Under the pieces are notes generated by a model, which had not been told where the DNA came from, did not search any database, and worked only from the letters and a program-made list of their open reading frames with translations. From Deltaproteobacteria bacterium (GTDB taxonomy: Bacteria; Desulfobacterota_D; UBA1144; Nemesobacterales; UBA2774), in assembly GCA_040223695.1 (NCBI GenBank), contig JAVKFU010000015.1:356534-420533 (forward strand): DNA of 64,000 bases, read 5' to 3'. This document shows positions 36,366 through 47,477 of this stretch, one piece after another. Every line of letters begins with the position of its first letter. Position 1 is the stretch's first letter. A program made the position numbers and the translations under genes.

Positions 36366-37529
36366 TCAGTCTTTAGAAGCTTCGACTACCCTTGCGGCAG
36401 CCTCTTTCATGTCGGCGCCTGTAATGATATTAAGTCCTGATTCCGACAGCATTTTTCTGCCGAGCTCGACATTTGTCCCCTCGAGTCTTACCACAAGCGG
36501 GACTTCAATCCCTACTTCCTTGGCGGCTGCGATGATACCTTCGGCGATGGTGTCGCACTTCATGATACCGCCGAAAATATTAACGAATATGGCTTTCACA
36601 TTAGAGTCGCTCAGGATCATTTTAAAAGCCTGTGTGACCTGTTCCGTGGTTGCTCCGCCCCCTACATCCAGGAAATTGGCTGGCTCTCCGCCGTGGTGCT
36701 TGATTATATCCATAGTGGACATCGCAAGACCGGCTCCGTTCACGAGACACCCTATATTACCGTCGAGCTTTACGTAGCTTATTCCCCATTCCTTGGCCTC
36801 GAGCTCCGTCGGGTCTTCTTCGTCGGGGTCGTGGAGCTTTTCGATATCGGGATGCCTGAAAATCGCGTTGTCGTCAAAATTCATCTTGGCATCAAGCGCC
36901 ATTATATCACCCGATTTCGTTAAAATAAGAGGATTTATCTCGGCAAGCGAGCAGTCCTTATCCGTAAAAAGCTCGTACAGGCCCGTTATAAACTTAACGG
37001 CTTTATTTACCGCCTTTCCTTCGAGACCCAGGAAATAAGCTATTTTCCTGCACTGAAAGGGTAGAAGCCCCACTCCGGGGTCCACGTATTCCTTGATTAT
37101 TTTTTCAGGGTTTTCCGCGGCGACCTTTTCTATTTCCACCCCGCCCTCGGGACTGGCCATCACCACTATCCCCTCTTGCGCCCTGTCAATTACCATTCCC
37201 AGGTAGAATTCTTTCTCTATGCCGGAGGCCTCTTCAACCATTACCTTTCTTACCAGCTTCCCCTCGGGGCCCGTCTGATGGGTTACCAGATTCATACCCA
37301 ATATTTCAGAGGCGAGCTGAACCACTTCGTCAAGCGTGCTCGCAAGCTTCACACCGCCCCCCTTTCCTCTTCCTCCGGCATGGATCTGTGCCTTTACGAC
37401 AAATCTTTCTACACCAAGATCCTTTGCTATCTGATGGGCTTCCTCTGAATGAAACGCGACTTTTCCAAGCGGAACCGGTACTCCGTACTGGGATAGAAGC
37501 TCCTTTGCCTGATACTCATGAATATTCAA
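36366..37529 (-). CDS. sucC: Succinyl-CoA ligase [ADP/GDP-forming] beta subunit
   Basis: A 387-residue ATP-grasp subunit. It has the [19 protein letters not shown] nucleotide segment (about residues 45-63), the acyl-binding [18 protein letters not shown] motif and the [18 protein letters not shown] stretch. SucC binds nucleotide and, together with SucD, turns succinyl-CoA into succinate with substrate-level phosphorylation. The usual downstream sucD is absent here. It lies behind sdhB with a 36-base gap and ends the sdh operon. Confidence 0.96.
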   Translation of the reverse strand: MNIHEYQAKELLSQYGVPVPLGKVAFHSEEAHQIAKDLGVERFVVKAQIHAGGRGKGGGVKLASTLDEVVQLASEILGMNLVTHQTGPEGKLVRKVMVEEASGIEKEFYLGMVIDRAQEGIVVMASPEGGVEIEKVAAENPEKIIKEYVDPGVGLLPFQCRKIAYFLGLEGKAVNKAVKFITGLYELFTDKDCSLAEINPLILTKSGDIMALDAKMNFDDNAIFRHPDIEKLHDPDEEDPTELEAKEWGISYVKLDGNIGCLVNGAGLAMSTMDIIKHHGGEPANFLDVGGGATTEQVTQAFKMILSDSNVKAIFVNIFGGIMKCDTIAEGIIAAAKEVGIEVPLVVRLEGTNVELGRKMLSESGLNIITGADMKEAAARVVEASKD

Positions 37530-37565
37530 TGTAAATCCTCCTTGAAGAGACGGGAATAATTGCTG

Positions 37566-38300
37566 TCAGTCAGCCGCTTTGAACTTGCTGAAGATCCACA
37601 GCAGGGGATCGAAATAAGTGTCCGCCACCCTTTCCTTAAGCGGAATAATCGCATTATCGGTAATATGTATATGCTCGGGGCAAACCTCGGTACAGCATTT
37701 GGTAATATTGCAGTAACCCACTCCGGCCTGTTCCCTTAGAAATTCTTTTCTGTCCTCCGTGTCAAGCGGATGCATTTCGAGCTCAGCTATTTTTATCAAC
37801 ATACGAGGACCGAAGAATTCATTCTTCTCATCGTGATTTCGGAGAATATGGCACACGTTCTGGCACAAGAAGCATTCGATGCATTTGCGGAATTCCTGGC
37901 TCCTTTCCACGTCCTCCTGATACATTATCCATTCGGTATCTTTTGCGGGCGTGAATGGCGGTATTTTCTTCCTGACCTCATAGTTCCAGGAAACGTCGGT
38001 TACAAGGTCCTTGATTATGGGGAACGTTTTTACCGGATAGACGGTTACCGGCTTATCGAGCGGCAGGCTGTCCATGCGGGTCTTGCACGTAAGCGCGGGC
38101 ATGCCGTTCACTTCGGCGCTGCATGAGCCGCATTTTGCCGCTTTACAATTCCATCTTACCGCAAGGTCGCCGTCGTAGTTGGCCTGAATGAAATGAATGG
38201 CGTCCAAAACCACCATTCCCTCCTCCAGAGGCACCTCATACTCCATTTCCTCTCCGCCGTTCTTGTCACCCCGGTACACTCTCACTTTGGCAACTGACAT
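37566..38300 (-). CDS. sdhB: Succinate dehydrogenase iron-sulfur subunit
   Basis: A 244-residue electron-transfer subunit. Cysteines for three clusters are visible: CKAAKCGSCS and a later Cys (2Fe-2S, about residues 52-72), CIECFLCQNVC (4Fe-4S, about 141-151) and CNITKCCTEVCPEH (3Fe-4S/4Fe-4S, about 200-214). The spacing fits the second iron-sulfur set of SdhB. It passes electrons from the flavin of SdhA to the membrane anchor. Its start codon directly follows the sdhA stop, so the two are tightly coupled. Confidence 0.95.
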   Translation of the reverse strand: MSVAKVRVYRGDKNGGEEMEYEVPLEEGMVVLDAIHFIQANYDGDLAVRWNCKAAKCGSCSAEVNGMPALTCKTRMDSLPLDKPVTVYPVKTFPIIKDLVTDVSWNYEVRKKIPPFTPAKDTEWIMYQEDVERSQEFRKCIECFLCQNVCHILRNHDEKNEFFGPRMLIKIAELEMHPLDTEDRKEFLREQAGVGYCNITKCCTEVCPEHIHITDNAIIPLKERVADTYFDPLLWIFSKFKAAD

Positions 38301-40028
38301 TTATTTGTAACCTCCGTCTACTATCTTCTTAAGCTCCTCCGGCATTTGAGAAAGCGGAGATGTCCCGATTTTCATATCCCCGTTGTCTTTTGAAATTACC
38401 GAGTTTACCTTTCCCCATTTTTCGTTGTCGGCGTCGGGGAAATCGACTCTGCTGTGAGCGCCCCTGCTCTCTTCTCTCTGGTAAGCGCATTTGGCGAGCG
38501 CCTCGGAGACGATAAGCATTGAGTGTAAATCCTTGCAGAGGTGCCAGCCCGGGTTGAACATTCGCGAACCTTCTATTCTTAGCTGTGAAGCCCTCTCCTT
38601 AAGGACTCCGAGCTCCTCGATTCCCTCGTTGATTTTTTCCCTGGTTCTGAAGACACCGACATAAGAACCCATAATTTCCTGAAGCTCCTGATGCACCGTA
38701 TAGGGATTCTCCCCTTCGGCGTTTTCAAAGGGCTGCAGCATCTCCTCGGTGGCCTTTTCAAGATCCACGTCGTCTATTTTTAATGTGTTGTCCCTAATCT
38801 CGTTAGCGTACTGCGCGGCCCCCAGGCCCGCCCTTCTTCCGAACACGAGCAAGTCCGAAAGGGAGTTGCCGCCGAGTCTGTTCGCTCCGTGCATACCTCC
38901 CGCCACTTCACCGGCCGCGAAGAGTCCGGGCACGGTGCTTCCCGTGGTGTCCGCATCAACGCGTACGCCTCCCATCACGTAATGGGTCGTGGGGAATACT
39001 TCCATCGGTTCCTTGGTGATGTCGATTTCGGCGAATTCCATAAACTGATGGTACATACTGGGTAGTTTCTTTTTGACGTACTCGCCCCCTCTGTGCGAGA
39101 TGTCGAGAAACGCCCCGCCGTGGGGTGATCCTCTTCCTTCCTGGACTTCCGTGTAGATAGATCTCGCTACGATGTCCCTCGTGGACAGCTCCATCCGCTC
39201 GGGGTCGTATTTTTCCATAAACCTTTCACCTTCCCGGTTCCGCAGTATGCCTCCCTCGCCCCTTACGGCTTCGGTAACGAGAATCCCCTTTACGCTCGGC
39301 GGCCAGACCATGCCCGTCGGATGGAACTGTACGAATTCCATATCGATAAGCTCCGCCCCCGCCTCGTACGCGAGCGCATGCCCGTCGCCTGTATATTCCC
39401 AGGAGTTCGAGGTTACCTTGTATGCCTTTCCTATGCCTCCCGTGGCCAGGATGACGGCTTTAGCCTTGAAAAGTATGAATCTTCCGCTCTCGCGCCAGTA
39501 ACCGAACGCGCCCGAAATCCTCTCCCCGTCTTTAAGCAAATGAGTAATTGTGCATTCCATATACACGTCCATTCCGGAGTGTATTCCCCTGTCTTGGAGG
39601 GTTCGGATCATTTCAAGCCCTGTTCTGTCTCCGACGTGGGCAAGCCTTTTCCAGGTGTGCCCTCCGAAGGCCCTCTGCATTATCTTTCCGTTTTTTGTCC
39701 TGTCGAAAAGCGCTCCCCAGTGTTCGAGCTCTTTTACACGTTCCGGGGCTTCCTGGGCGTGGAGCTGAGCCATGCGCCAGTTATTAAGCATTTTCCCTCC
39801 GTGCATGGTGTCGTGGAAGTGTGTTTTCCAGTCGTCCTTCTCGTCTACATTCGCAAGAGCAGCCGCTACTCCCCCTTCAGCCATAACTGTATGAGCCTTT
39901 CCCAGAAGCGACTTGCATACAAGCCCTACCGAGGCACCCTGAGCGGAGGCCTCTATTGCGGCCCTGAGCCCGGCCCCTCCCGCGCCGATTACGATCACGT
40001 CATGTGTATGTGTCTCATACTTCTCCAT
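38301..40028 (-). CDS. sdhA: Succinate dehydrogenase flavoprotein subunit
   Basis: A 575-residue flavoprotein with the dinucleotide motif GAGGAGLRAAIEA and the His of the covalent FAD attachment region in KAHTVMAEGGVAAAL (about residues 46-60). The catalytic Arg region (STRDIVARSIYTEV) and HPTGMVWP are present. It oxidises succinate to fumarate. The family-typical AQLHAQEAPERVKELEHWG segment and the length match the actinobacterial Sdh1-like group. It is encoded between the membrane anchor and sdhB. Confidence 0.95.
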   Translation of the reverse strand: MEKYETHTHDVIVIGAGGAGLRAAIEASAQGASVGLVCKSLLGKAHTVMAEGGVAAALANVDEKDDWKTHFHDTMHGGKMLNNWRMAQLHAQEAPERVKELEHWGALFDRTKNGKIMQRAFGGHTWKRLAHVGDRTGLEMIRTLQDRGIHSGMDVYMECTITHLLKDGERISGAFGYWRESGRFILFKAKAVILATGGIGKAYKVTSNSWEYTGDGHALAYEAGAELIDMEFVQFHPTGMVWPPSVKGILVTEAVRGEGGILRNREGERFMEKYDPERMELSTRDIVARSIYTEVQEGRGSPHGGAFLDISHRGGEYVKKKLPSMYHQFMEFAEIDITKEPMEVFPTTHYVMGGVRVDADTTGSTVPGLFAAGEVAGGMHGANRLGGNSLSDLLVFGRRAGLGAAQYANEIRDNTLKIDDVDLEKATEEMLQPFENAEGENPYTVHQELQEIMGSYVGVFRTREKINEGIEELGVLKERASQLRIEGSRMFNPGWHLCKDLHSMLIVSEALAKCAYQREESRGAHSRVDFPDADNEKWGKVNSVISKDNGDMKIGTSPLSQMPEELKKIVDGGYK

Positions 40029-40760
40029 TTATATTAACCTCACGTCTGTTATAACGCCTCTGGCGAGCAGGAAAACGTACAGATCGGCGAGTGCTACGCC
40101 GAAAAGGCTTATCCATGCCCACATCATATGGTGCTCGTTAAAAGCGCTTGCTTTACCCCACAGCTTAAAGCGCGTGGGGCATTTGGAAAATACATTTAAA
40201 TTCCCTCCGATAAGATGGCGGAAGGAATGGCATCCCATTGAATAGAAACTCAGGAGTATGGCGTTCGCCAAAAGAACCAGTGTGCCTACCCCCACCCCGA
40301 AGCCGTCTTCGAATTTAAACGCCTTGAAAGCGTCCACCCAGAGAAAAAAGAGAACTACAGTTGCAGCATAGAAAAAGTAACGGTGCAAGTTCTGAAGTAT
40401 GAAGGGAAATCTCGTTTCCCCCTTGTAAGAGCCTTCTTTGGCCAGGGGGCGTACCGCGCAGCCGGGGGGTGAAAGGAAAAACGACCGGTAGTATGCTTTG
40501 CGGTAATAGTAGCAGGTGGCCCTGAAGCCGAGGGGGGCCCATAGAATCAATAGCGCGGGTGAGAAAGGCCACCACGAAGCGAGTATATAGGGCGAATAAA
40601 AAGGAGAAAGATAAGGTTCTACGAGGAAATCGGCATTTGCGACCGCGCGCCAGGTTGAATAAATACCGAATGCGCCCAGAACGACCGCTGTAATAAGGGG
40701 AGCTACCCACCACGTATCCCGCCTCAAAGTCATTGCACCCTGCGCGCTTCCGTTTGACAT
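40029..40760 (-). CDS. sdhC: Succinate dehydrogenase membrane anchor (single large subunit)
   Basis: A 243-residue protein with five hydrophobic segments (about residues 19-40, 57-75, 128-147, 160-180 and 212-232). Histidines in LHRYFFYAATVVLFF, GCHSFRHLIGG and NEHHMMWAWIS are candidate haem or quinone ligands. It replaces the usual separate SdhC and SdhD pair. Gene order and tight spacing with sdhA support the role; sequence alone would be weaker. It resembles the membrane anchor of actinobacterial Sdh1-type complexes. Confidence 0.8.
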   Translation of the reverse strand: MSNGSAQGAMTLRRDTWWVAPLITAVVLGAFGIYSTWRAVANADFLVEPYLSPFYSPYILASWWPFSPALLILWAPLGFRATCYYYRKAYYRSFFLSPPGCAVRPLAKEGSYKGETRFPFILQNLHRYFFYAATVVLFFLWVDAFKAFKFEDGFGVGVGTLVLLANAILLSFYSMGCHSFRHLIGGNLNVFSKCPTRFKLWGKASAFNEHHMMWAWISLFGVALADLYVFLLARGVITDVRLI

Positions 40761-40842
40761 CTCAGTCCCTCCCTAACTCGTCTCGTTTTTTATTTATTAT
40801 CAAGGGTTTTTTCTCAGCTTGCCGGGAAAATCGGTCTGTAAT

Positions 40843-40869
40843 ATTATATTAATACCCCGGGGGAGTCAA
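40843..40869 (-). promoter_or_regulatory. Promoter of the sdhCAB-sucC operon
   Basis: On the minus strand TTGACT (40864-40869) and a perfect TATAAT (40843-40848) are separated by 15 bases, slightly short. Transcription would start about 75 bases before the sdhC ATG. Confidence 0.45.
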
Positions 40870-40870
40870 G

Positions 40871-40890
40871 CCGAACGGGACCCCGTCCGG
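40871..40890 (-). terminator. Hairpin downstream of mdh
   Basis: About 15 bases after the mdh stop codon, CCGAACGGG and CCCGTCCGG form a nearly perfect dyad (one G-T pair). No T tract follows on the minus strand, so it is at most a weak terminator between mdh and the sdh promoter. Confidence 0.35.
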
Positions 40891-40905
40891 GGATAGATTT
40901 ATTTC

Positions 40906-41847
40906 TTAAATTTCACCTGTCTTTTCGATGTGCTCGCAGAGCTCCTTAACATGACTCGCGGATACATGAAGCTCTTCCCTTTCCTCCTCGGAAAGCTTGA
41001 TTTCAAAAATTTCCTCGACTCCTTTACTTCCGAGCTTAACAGGGAGCCCCACAAAGATGTTGTCTATGCCGTACTCTCCCTTTGCGAGCACGCAGCAAGG
41101 GAGAATCTTCTTTTTGTCCTTGAGTATGGCCTCCACCATTTCGACTGCCGATACCGCCGGCGCATAGAAAGCGCTTCCAGTTTTGAGGAGCTGCACTATC
41201 TCGCCGCCCCCTCCGCGTGTCCTCTTGATTATGGCTTCGAGCCTGTCCTGGGGAATAAGCTCCGTAACGGGCACCCCGGCGACTGTCGTAAACCTCCCGA
41301 GCGGCACCATATCATCCCCGTGACCGCCAAGTACGAAGGCGTTTATATTCTCAACCGAGACCCCGAGCTCCATTCCTATGAATGCTCTGAATCTCGCGGA
41401 GTCGAGCACGCCCGCCATGCCCATCACCCTTTCCCTGGGAAAACCGCTTATCTTGTGCGCAACATAAACCATTGCGTCCAGAGGGTTGGTAACAAGAATC
41501 AGTATTGCGTTAGGCGATTTTTTCGCGACATTTTCGGTAACTTCCTTAACAATGCTGGTATTCTTGGCTATTAGGTCATCCCTGCTCATCCCGGGTTTTC
41601 TGGGGAGCCCCGAGGTAATTACGACGACGTCCGAGTTTTCCGTCTCTTCGTAACTGTTTGTGCCCGTTATGTTTACGTCGTATCCGTACACGGGATTCAT
41701 CTCCATCATGTCCAGAGCCTTGCCCTGAGGCATACCCTCGACGATGTCAACCAGAACCACATCGCCCAGTTCCATCTGGGAAAGCATTAAAGCCGTTGAC
41801 GCGCCTACGTTTCCCGCGCCTATTACTGAAATTTTTGATCTGCTCAT
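40906..41847 (-). CDS. mdh: Malate dehydrogenase
   Basis: A 313-residue NAD-dependent enzyme of the LDH-like malate dehydrogenase group. The dinucleotide loop is GAGNVGAS (about residues 10-17), followed by the Asp in VVLVDIVEG that selects NAD. The substrate-specifying Arg is in [13 protein letters not shown], a second Arg in [10 protein letters not shown] and the catalytic His in GGHGDDMVP. It turns malate into oxaloacetate. It follows icd on the same strand with an 85-base gap. Confidence 0.96.
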   Translation of the reverse strand: MSRSKISVIGAGNVGASTALMLSQMELGDVVLVDIVEGMPQGKALDMMEMNPVYGYDVNITGTNSYEETENSDVVVITSGLPRKPGMSRDDLIAKNTSIVKEVTENVAKKSPNAILILVTNPLDAMVYVAHKISGFPRERVMGMAGVLDSARFRAFIGMELGVSVENINAFVLGGHGDDMVPLGRFTTVAGVPVTELIPQDRLEAIIKRTRGGGGEIVQLLKTGSAFYAPAVSAVEMVEAILKDKKKILPCCVLAKGEYGIDNIFVGLPVKLGSKGVEEIFEIKLSEEEREELHVSASHVKELCEHIEKTGEI

Positions 41848-41932
41848 TTGACTGCTCCTTAATGAATGTCTTTAGCTTAATTTTGAGGAAATAATATTTT
41901 ATTCAGGCTATTATCTGTCGTATGAACGGAGT

Positions 41933-43186
41933 TCAAACCGTAACCCTGTCCATATTGGCCGCGATTGCCTCTCCGAATTCGGAACATTTAAGCAGCTTCG
42001 CGTTATCCAGCTGGCGTTCTAGGTCGTAAGTAACCGTTTTATCCAGAATCGTAATTTCCATGGCCTTGAGAATGAGATCGGAAACTTCGTCCCATCCCAG
42101 ATATTCGAACATCATCACCCCTGAGAGTATTACAGAGCTGGGGTTCACCTTGTCCTGACCGGCGTACTTCGGGGCCGTTCCGTGCGTCGCCTCGAATAGA
42201 GCCAGATAGTCGCCGATATTCCCTCCGGGGGCCATTCCGAGGCCTCCTACCTGCGCGGCGCAGGCGTCCGACAGATAGTCGCCGTTGAGGTTGGATGTCG
42301 CTAATACCTGATACTCCCTGGTCCTCGTCAGAATCTGCTGAAGCATGTTGTCGGCTATCCTGTCGTTAATTACAACCTTCCCGTCGGGTCTTTTGCCTTT
42401 ATAAACATCCCATAGCTCGTCTTCGGTAATCGAGTCGTTCGGGAATTCATCCTTGGCAAGCTCATATCCCCAATCCCTGAAAGCGCCCTCGGTGAACTTC
42501 ATTATGTTCCCTTTGTGAACCAACGTAACGCTGTCTCTCTTTTTATCAGTAGCGTATTTGATAGCTTTTCTGACCAGTCTTTTAGTTCCGAACGGGCTTA
42601 TAGGTTTTATCCCTATTCCGGAGCCTTCGCGTATATTCACGCCGTACTTCTCAACCAGATAGTCTCTGATTTCCTTAGCCTCTTTGGACCCGCTCTGCCA
42701 TTCTATTCCGGAATACACGTCTTCGGTATTTTCCCTGAAGATAATCATGTCCATATCTTCCGGCCTTTTTATGGGGGACGGGGTGCCCTTTATATACTTC
42801 ACCGGACGCACGCAAGCGTAGAGATCGAGTATCTGCCTGAGAGCGACGTTTAAACTCCTTATGCCTCCTCCTATAGGTGTAGTAAGAGGGCCTTTAATAG
42901 AGACTATATATTCTTTCAGGTCATCCAGCGTCTCATCCGGAAGCCATTCTCCGGTAAGCTCGAATGCTTTTTCTCCCGTCATTACCTCGCGCCAGATTAT
43001 TTGCCTCCTGCCGCCGTAAGCCTTTTCAACTGCGGCATCGAATACAATCTGGGATGCCCGCCATATATCGGGCCCCGTACCGTCGCCTTCTATGAATGGA
43101 ATGATAGGATTGTCGGGTACTATCAGACAGTCGTTATCTTTATCGATTTCAATTTTCTGACCCACACTGGGTTTTGCGGATGACAT
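41933..43186 (-). CDS. icd: Isocitrate dehydrogenase, NADP-type
   Basis: A 417-residue enzyme that converts isocitrate to 2-oxoglutarate. The E. coli-type NADP-binding residues are present in [15 protein letters not shown] (Lys and Tyr). The substrate Ser of the phosphorylation loop, in [13 protein letters not shown], and the metal-binding segment [14 protein letters not shown] are intact. I prefer the ATG at 43186 to the one at 43201 because GGGAG lies seven bases before it. Confidence 0.95.
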   Translation of the reverse strand: MSSAKPSVGQKIEIDKDNDCLIVPDNPIIPFIEGDGTGPDIWRASQIVFDAAVEKAYGGRRQIIWREVMTGEKAFELTGEWLPDETLDDLKEYIVSIKGPLTTPIGGGIRSLNVALRQILDLYACVRPVKYIKGTPSPIKRPEDMDMIIFRENTEDVYSGIEWQSGSKEAKEIRDYLVEKYGVNIREGSGIGIKPISPFGTKRLVRKAIKYATDKKRDSVTLVHKGNIMKFTEGAFRDWGYELAKDEFPNDSITEDELWDVYKGKRPDGKVVINDRIADNMLQQILTRTREYQVLATSNLNGDYLSDACAAQVGGLGMAPGGNIGDYLALFEATHGTAPKYAGQDKVNPSSVILSGVMMFEYLGWDEVSDLILKAMEITILDKTVTYDLERQLDNAKLLKCSEFGEAIAANMDRVTV

Positions 43187-43368
43187 TGTTTGTACTCCCA
43201 TTTAAAAAATTTGGACTGAAATATAAATAATAAAAACCGAAAATTCAAATAAACGCGGCTCCAGGCCTGAATATCGAATTAGTGTGTGAGACTTGGCCCT
43301 GACGCGGCGTTTTGCCGTGTCATGATGAATTCGGATTCTTTATCGGATGTAAGCCCGGGATATCGTCC
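43187..43368. other. Intergenic region between acnA and icd with a hairpin
   Basis: Within these 182 bases, GACGCGGC (43301-43308) and GCCGTGTC (43314-43321) form an eight-base-pair stem with one G-T pair and a five-base loop. It has no T tract on the minus strand. It could be a processing or weak termination site. No gene was found. Confidence 0.4.
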
Positions 43369-46065
43369 TTATTTCATCATTTGTCGTAAAACCGTTTGCA
43401 ATATCCCGCTGTTTTTATAATATTCGACTTCTACAGGACTGTCGAGACGGCATACGGCGTTAAAACTAAAATTATCCCCGTCTTCTCTCGTTACGGTGAC
43501 AGGGATTTCCTTTCCGGGCCTGAGCCCTTCGGATATTCCGCCGATATCGTACTTTTCAAAACCGGTGAGTCCGTATGTTTCCTGGCTCTCCCCGTCTTTG
43601 AACTGAAGCGGCAGCACTCCCATACCTACAAGGTTGCTCCTGTGAATCCTCTCGTAGCTTTCGGCTATAACGGCCTTTACGCCGAGAAGTATCGTGCCTT
43701 TAGCCGCCCAGTCACGGGAGCTTCCTGTGCCGTACTCCTTGCCGCCAATGACGATGAGAGGAGTACCCTCGGACTGGTATTTCATCGATGCGTCGAATAT
43801 CGACATTTCCTCATCAGTAGGAACGTATTTTGTTACCCCGCCCTCGACTCCGGGCACCATTTTATTCCTGATACGTATATTCGCGAAAGTGCCTCTTATC
43901 ATAACCTCGTGGTTTCCTCTCCGGGAGCCGAAGCTGTTAAAGTCCCGCTGCGCGACGCCGCGGGAAATGAGGTACCTGCCCGCGGGGCCGTCTTTGGGAA
44001 TCGAGCCTGCGGGCGAAATGTGATCGGTAGTGATGGAGTCGCCGAGAAGGGCAAGGACGCGCGCGCCTTTGATGTCCGATGTCTCGGGAAAATCGAGAGA
44101 GAAATCCGTAAAGAACGTCGGGTTTTGAATATACGTCGAGTTCTCGTCCCATTTATAGAGGTTCCCCTCAGGCGTTGAGAGCTCTTTCCATCTTTCGTCC
44201 CCGTCGAATACATGAGTGTACTGGGCTCTGAACATTTCGGGATTCAGAACGTTATTTACGGTATCGGTTATTTCCTTCTGGGCGGGCCATATATCTTTGA
44301 GATACACCTGCTCGCCGTCCGACCCGGTGCCTATGGGTTCATTGTATATATCGATATCCACTGTTCCCGCCAGAGCGAACGCTACCACGAGCGGGGGCGA
44401 AGCGAGATAGGAGAATTTAACATAGGGGTGAATGCGCCCCTCGAAATTCCTGTTTCCGCTCAATACTGCCGCGCATGTAAGATCGTTTTCTCTTATCGCT
44501 TTTTCGACCGGCTCCGGCAGAGGACCGCTGTTGCCTATACACGTGGTGCAGCCGTAACCCACAAGATCGAAGCCCAGCTTATCCAGGTAGGTCGTGAGCC
44601 CCGAGGCGTCGAGGTAATCGGTCACTACTTTTGAGCCGGGCGCGAGGCTGGTTTTCACAGTGGGCTTTACGGTCAGGCCCTTTTCAACCGCCTTTTTGGC
44701 CACAAGACCCGAACCCACCATGACGGAGGGATTTGAAGTGTTGGTGCAGCTCGTGATGGCTGCTATCACAACCGAGCCGTTTCCCAGCTGCTCCGAGTCT
44801 CCATTGAATTTTACATCCGTTTTTTTCTTTAAATTTTCCTCGCTTTCGTCGCCGGTTTTATGCTTGAGGTCTTTCTCGAAGGTCTGCTTCAGGTTTTTTA
44901 AAGACACCCTGTCCTGGGGACGACTGGGCCCGGCCATGGAGGGCTCAACGGTGGAAATATCGAGCTCCAGAGTATCGTTATATACCGGGTCCGGGGTTTC
45001 GTCCGTTCTGAACAACCCCTGCTCCTTCGTATAGGTTTCGACGAGTTCCACGAGTTTTCGGTCCCTTCCTGTAATTTTCAGGTAGCGCAGGTTTTCTTCG
45101 TCAACTGGGAAAAACCCCATGGTTGCGCCGTACTCCGGCGACATATTCGCTATTGTTGCCTTATCTGAAAGAGCAAGCTGGCTCAGGCCCGGGCCGTAAA
45201 ATTCTACGAACTTGCCCACCACTCCCTTTTTCCTCAGCATTTCCGTTACGGTGAGCACAAGATCGGTGGCAGTTACCCCTTCGGCAAGCTGGCCGGACAG
45301 TTTGAACCCTATTACGTCCGGGACCAGCATATAGAGCGGCTGTCCCAGCATGCAGGCCTCGGCCTCGATCCCTCCGACTCCCCATCCAAGCACGCTCAGG
45401 GCGTTTATCATTGTCGTGTGTGAGTCGGTTCCTACCAGTGTGTCCGGGTACGCGACCGTTTCTCCGTCCACCTCGCGTGAGGCGACGACGCTCGCAAGGC
45501 ATTCAAGATTAACCTGATGCACTATTCCCGTTCCCGGCGGGACTACTCTGAAATTATCGAAAGCCTTCTGCGCCCACCTTAAGAATGCGTATCTCTCTCC
45601 ATTACGCTCGTACTCCCTTTCGACATTCAACTGGAAGGCTTTATCATTGGCGAAATAATCGACCTGGACGGAGTGATCTATAACAAGATCCACAGGCACT
45701 ATCGGATTTATTTTCTCAGGGTCTCCTCCGAGACGGTTTACAACCGACCTCATCGCCGCAAGGTCGACCACGCAGGGGACGCCCGTGAAATCCTGAAGTA
45801 TTACGCGGGCCGGGCAATAGGGAATTTCTTTAGCCTCTTTGTTTTCCGGATCCCATCCGGCAAGAGCCTTTACGTGCTCATCGTTGATCGTACTCCCGTC
45901 ATAGTTTCTTATAACATTTTCCAGAAGGATCCTGATAGATACGGGGAGTCGGGAGATGTCCTTTCCGAGTGTGTCCCCTAGGGCCTTGAGCGAATAATAT
46001 TTCACTTCACCCGAGCTTGTTTTAAGCGTAGAAATGGGATTGAGGCCGTTTTTTTGTTCACTCAT
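43369..46065 (-). CDS. acnA: Aconitate hydratase A
   Basis: An 898-residue enzyme that isomerises citrate to isocitrate. The three Cys that hold the [4Fe-4S] cluster are in [13 protein letters not shown] and [13 protein letters not shown]. The swivel domain at the C-terminus has the substrate-binding Arg and Ser ([10 protein letters not shown]). The length matches AcnA/IRP1. A TAAGGAGA ribosome-binding site precedes the ATG. It is the first of the minus-strand acnA-icd-mdh run. Confidence 0.97.
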   Translation of the reverse strand: MSEQKNGLNPISTLKTSSGEVKYYSLKALGDTLGKDISRLPVSIRILLENVIRNYDGSTINDEHVKALAGWDPENKEAKEIPYCPARVILQDFTGVPCVVDLAAMRSVVNRLGGDPEKINPIVPVDLVIDHSVQVDYFANDKAFQLNVEREYERNGERYAFLRWAQKAFDNFRVVPPGTGIVHQVNLECLASVVASREVDGETVAYPDTLVGTDSHTTMINALSVLGWGVGGIEAEACMLGQPLYMLVPDVIGFKLSGQLAEGVTATDLVLTVTEMLRKKGVVGKFVEFYGPGLSQLALSDKATIANMSPEYGATMGFFPVDEENLRYLKITGRDRKLVELVETYTKEQGLFRTDETPDPVYNDTLELDISTVEPSMAGPSRPQDRVSLKNLKQTFEKDLKHKTGDESEENLKKKTDVKFNGDSEQLGNGSVVIAAITSCTNTSNPSVMVGSGLVAKKAVEKGLTVKPTVKTSLAPGSKVVTDYLDASGLTTYLDKLGFDLVGYGCTTCIGNSGPLPEPVEKAIRENDLTCAAVLSGNRNFEGRIHPYVKFSYLASPPLVVAFALAGTVDIDIYNEPIGTGSDGEQVYLKDIWPAQKEITDTVNNVLNPEMFRAQYTHVFDGDERWKELSTPEGNLYKWDENSTYIQNPTFFTDFSLDFPETSDIKGARVLALLGDSITTDHISPAGSIPKDGPAGRYLISRGVAQRDFNSFGSRRGNHEVMIRGTFANIRIRNKMVPGVEGGVTKYVPTDEEMSIFDASMKYQSEGTPLIVIGGKEYGTGSSRDWAAKGTILLGVKAVIAESYERIHRSNLVGMGVLPLQFKDGESQETYGLTGFEKYDIGGISEGLRPGKEIPVTVTREDGDNFSFNAVCRLDSPVEVEYYKNSGILQTVLRQMMK

Positions 46066-46109
46066 TGTATTCTCCTTAGCTGGTAATTAATAGGAAAGTT
46101 ACCATAAGC

Positions 46110-46137
46110 ATTGTACAATTTTATGATAACAAATCAA
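46110..46137 (-). promoter_or_regulatory. Promoter of acnA
   Basis: On the minus strand TTGATT (46132-46137) is followed after 16 bases by TACAAT (46110-46115). The leader would be about 40 bases long. Confidence 0.5.
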
Positions 46138-46244
46138 GCCGGGGCAAGGATTTAATTATGTCTTCGCGGCTCTATCGTGAAAATACGGGCTATGGCGATA
46201 TTTTCTGGCCCCTCGGGTCTGTTCAGGCGAGTTTATCTTTCAAA

Positions 46245-47477
46245 TCAATCTAATTTTCTGAATATCAGGGAGGCGTTTGTCCCGCCGAAGCCGAAAGAGT
46301 TACTGAGCGCGGTTTTGATCGATTCCTTTCTGGCCTCGTTGGGGACATAGTCTAGGTCGCATTCGGGATCGGGATTGTCATAGTTTATCGTGGGCGGGAG
46401 AACCCCTTCGTCAAGGGCTTTGACCGTGAATGCAGCCTCGACTCCCCCCGCGGCGCCGAGGAGGTGTCCCGTCATTGATTTTGTCGAGCTTACGGGGATT
46501 TTATAAGCCCTGTCCTTGAAAACTTCCTTTATGGCATTAGTCTCGTTTGCGTCGTTAAGTGGAGTCGATGTCCCGTGAGCGTTAATGTAATCTATCTCGT
46601 CGGGATTTATGCCGCCCGCATTGAGCGCGGCCTTCATGCATCTCTCGGGGCCGTCAAGTGAGGGCGCCGTAATGTGGCTTGCGTCGCCGCTCATCCCGTA
46701 ACCCGCTAATTCCGCATATATTCTCGCGCCCCGCTTTTTCGCGAACTCCATCTCCTCGAGTATGAGCATACCGGAGCCTTCTCCGATAATGAACCCGTCC
46801 CTTTCCCTGTCGAACGGGCGGGATGCCCTTTCCGGTTCGTCGTTTCTGGTAGACAGCGCCCTCATTGCGTTGAATCCCGCGAATGTCAGGGGTATGACAG
46901 GCGCCTCGGAGCCGCCCGCGAACATGATAAGCGCGTCTCCCTTTTGAATTGCCTGCGCTGCGTAACCTACGGCGTGCGCGCTCGCGGCGCAAGCGGTGGT
47001 GGTGCAGCAATTGGGGCCTTTTGCGTTGAAGAATATCGAAATATAACCAGCAGCCATGTTATTGATGATATTAGTGATGAAAAATGGCGATAGACGGCCG
47101 GGTCCCTTTTCCTCCATAGTGAGGACCGTATTTACATAGGTTTCCATTCCTCCGATGCCCGAGCCTACTATAGCGCCGGTCAGAGGGGAAAGCTCGTCTG
47201 TAATTTCGAGTCCCGCGTCTTGAAGGGCGAGCTTTGCGGAAGCTACGGCGTACTGAATAAAGGTGTCGGTCTTCCTCGCTTCTTTGGGATTCATAAAAAG
47301 CTCGGGATTAAAATCGTTAATTTCAGCCGCGAACTGCGTCTTGTGCTCCGAGGGGTCGAACTTTGTTGTCCTGTGCACTCCTCCGCGCCCTTCGCATATT
47401 GCGTCCCAGGTCTCTTTATTGCCTATCCCCAGAGGGGTTACAAGACCTATACCTGTAACCGCTACCCTTTTATTCAT
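46245..47477 (-). CDS. fabF: Beta-ketoacyl-ACP synthase II
   Basis: A 410-residue condensing enzyme. The catalytic triad is visible: Cys in TTACAASAHAVGYA, His in NAHGTSTPLND and His in KSMTGHLLGAAGG. It extends acyl-ACP with malonyl-ACP in each round of fatty-acid synthesis. Its ATG overlaps the acpP stop by one base (TAATG), so translation is coupled. It is the last gene of the fab cluster. Confidence 0.97.
   Translation of the reverse strand: MNKRVAVTGIGLVTPLGIGNKETWDAICEGRGGVHRTTKFDPSEHKTQFAAEINDFNPELFMNPKEARKTDTFIQYAVASAKLALQDAGLEITDELSPLTGAIVGSGIGGMETYVNTVLTMEEKGPGRLSPFFITNIINNMAAGYISIFFNAKGPNCCTTTACAASAHAVGYAAQAIQKGDALIMFAGGSEAPVIPLTFAGFNAMRALSTRNDEPERASRPFDRERDGFIIGEGSGMLILEEMEFAKKRGARIYAELAGYGMSGDASHITAPSLDGPERCMKAALNAGGINPDEIDYINAHGTSTPLNDANETNAIKEVFKDRAYKIPVSSTKSMTGHLLGAAGGVEAAFTVKALDEGVLPPTINYDNPDPECDLDYVPNEARKESIKTALSNSFGFGGTNASLIFRKLD

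Noticed and set aside
36289-36777. 162-residue plus-strand frame across the sucC end and the rpoH upstream region
   Set aside because: Most of it is antisense to sucC, and the part outside has no start signal.
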